The notes under the pieces were generated by a model, which was not told the origin of the DNA, ran no database searches, and was given only the letters and a program-made list of their open reading frames with translations. The position numbers and the translations under genes are program-made. This document shows positions 6,680 to 6,819 of a stretch of DNA of 6,819 bases, piece after piece. The stretch's first letter is position 1, and each line of letters starts with the position of its first letter. This DNA comes from Pseudomonadota bacterium. Its GTDB lineage: Bacteria > Pseudomonadota > Gammaproteobacteria > Burkholderiales > SG8-41. Where the stretch lies: assembly GCA_023431245.1 (NCBI GenBank), contig JAEYXO010000106.1:1-6819 (forward strand), read 5' to 3'.

Positions 6680-6690
6680 TGCGTTTTCAT
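6676..6690 (-). other. Four-codon mini-ORF (MKTQ) overlapping the ilvA start
   Basis: On the minus strand ATG at 6690-6688 opens a frame reading Met-Lys-Thr-Gln and stops at TGA 6678-6676, which overlaps the ilvA start codon as ATGA. Such an overlap allows stop-restart coupling. The upstream GAAGTGC gives only a poor ribosome binding site. It is too short for classical attenuation: there is no run of branched-chain codons and no terminator-antiterminator pair visible. It may be chance. Confidence 0.2.
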
Positions 6691-6761
6691 GCACTTCGGG
6701 CAGGCCGCCCACGGGAAAGGTTATCAGGAATGCGCCCCCGCCGCGACGGAAGCCGCGACCC

Positions 6762-6784
6762 GCGATTCGTGTATATTGAATCGC
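6762..6784. promoter_or_regulatory. Dyad symmetry over a TATATT box, possible operator/promoter
   Basis: The divergent ilvA/right-gene region (6680-6805) contains a perfect inverted repeat with 7-bp arms: GCGATTC (6762-6768) and GAATCGC (6778-6784), separated by 9 bp. The plus-strand -10-like TATATT (6772-6777) lies inside the spacer, 34 bp from the plus-strand ATG at 6806. A palindrome over a -10 box is the common layout of a repressor operator. No matching -35 is visible at 16-18 bp and I do not recognise the site as that of a known regulator. It could serve either divergent gene. Apart from this dyad, a short repeated CCGCGAC (6741-6747, 6753-6759) and GC-rich sequence, the region shows nothing clear. 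Confidence 0.35.
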
Positions 6785-6805
6785 AGTCGCAACACGGAGC
6801 AGGAC

Positions 6806-6819
6806 ATGAATCAGGACGC
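6806..6819 (+). CDS. Start of an unidentified gene (3' end outside window)
   Basis: ATG at 6806 opens a frame Met-Asn-Gln-Asp-Ala that runs off the right edge. A GGAG (6796-6799) lies 6 nt upstream at good ribosome binding spacing, and a TATATT box with a dyad lies further upstream, so a real start is likely. It is divergent from ilvA. Five residues do not allow an identification. Confidence 0.55.

Noticed and set aside
6698..6710. GGGC/GCCC inverted repeat in the ilvA leader as an attenuator
   Set aside because: Only 4-bp arms, no U-run on the minus strand and no leader peptide rich in branched-chain codons, so attenuation cannot be supported.
6680..6712. GTG start at 6712 extending IlvA by 11 residues
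   Set aside because: No ribosome binding site precedes it, and MKKTDYLERIL matches the usual start of related threonine deaminases better.

Overview
The window looks like a stretch of chromosome from a GC-rich betaproteobacterium. Roughly two thirds of the bases are G or C by eye. The best protein resemblances (biosynthetic threonine deaminase, Slt70-type transglycosylase, NDUFA9-like epimerase, bacterial CCA enzyme, YfcG-like GST) point to that class, but I cannot fix the order or genus. I see no mobile element, CRISPR array, rRNA or tRNA.

Layout from left to right: (1) positions 1-413, plus strand, carry the 3' end of a c-type cytochrome gene whose start lies outside the window. (2) A 27-bp convergent gap with a small GC hairpin follows. 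(3) Positions 441-6679 hold five genes on the minus strand. In transcription order they are ilvA (6679-5168), an Slt70-like lytic transglycosylase (5141-3213), an NDUFA9-like NAD(P)-dependent epimerase (3165-2227), a CCA-adding enzyme (2195-1086) and a YfcG-like glutathione transferase (1064-441). The gaps between them are only 26, 47, 31 and 21 bp, so they probably form one transcription unit, perhaps with an extra start in the AT-rich ilvA-slt gap. (4) A divergent intergenic region (6680-6805) ends in the first codons of a plus-strand gene with a good ribosome binding site.

The genes do not form one pathway. They are housekeeping functions: isoleucine synthesis, peptidoglycan turnover, a redox/quinone-linked oxidoreductase of unknown substrate, tRNA 3'-end maturation and thiol redox chemistry. 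I recall the slt-epimerase-cca order as common in betaproteobacteria, but cannot verify that here.

Nothing here is an evident new biological system. The points most worth a second look are: a CCA enzyme whose C-terminal HD phosphohydrolase has lost its metal-binding segments by what look like in-frame deletions; a canonical G-quadruplex motif in the transcript just upstream of the epimerase start; an AT-rich, nearly leaderless-looking slt start with two directly repeated TATAAT boxes; a perfect 7-bp-arm dyad over a possible -10 box at the right end; and a four-codon mini-ORF overlapping the ilvA start.
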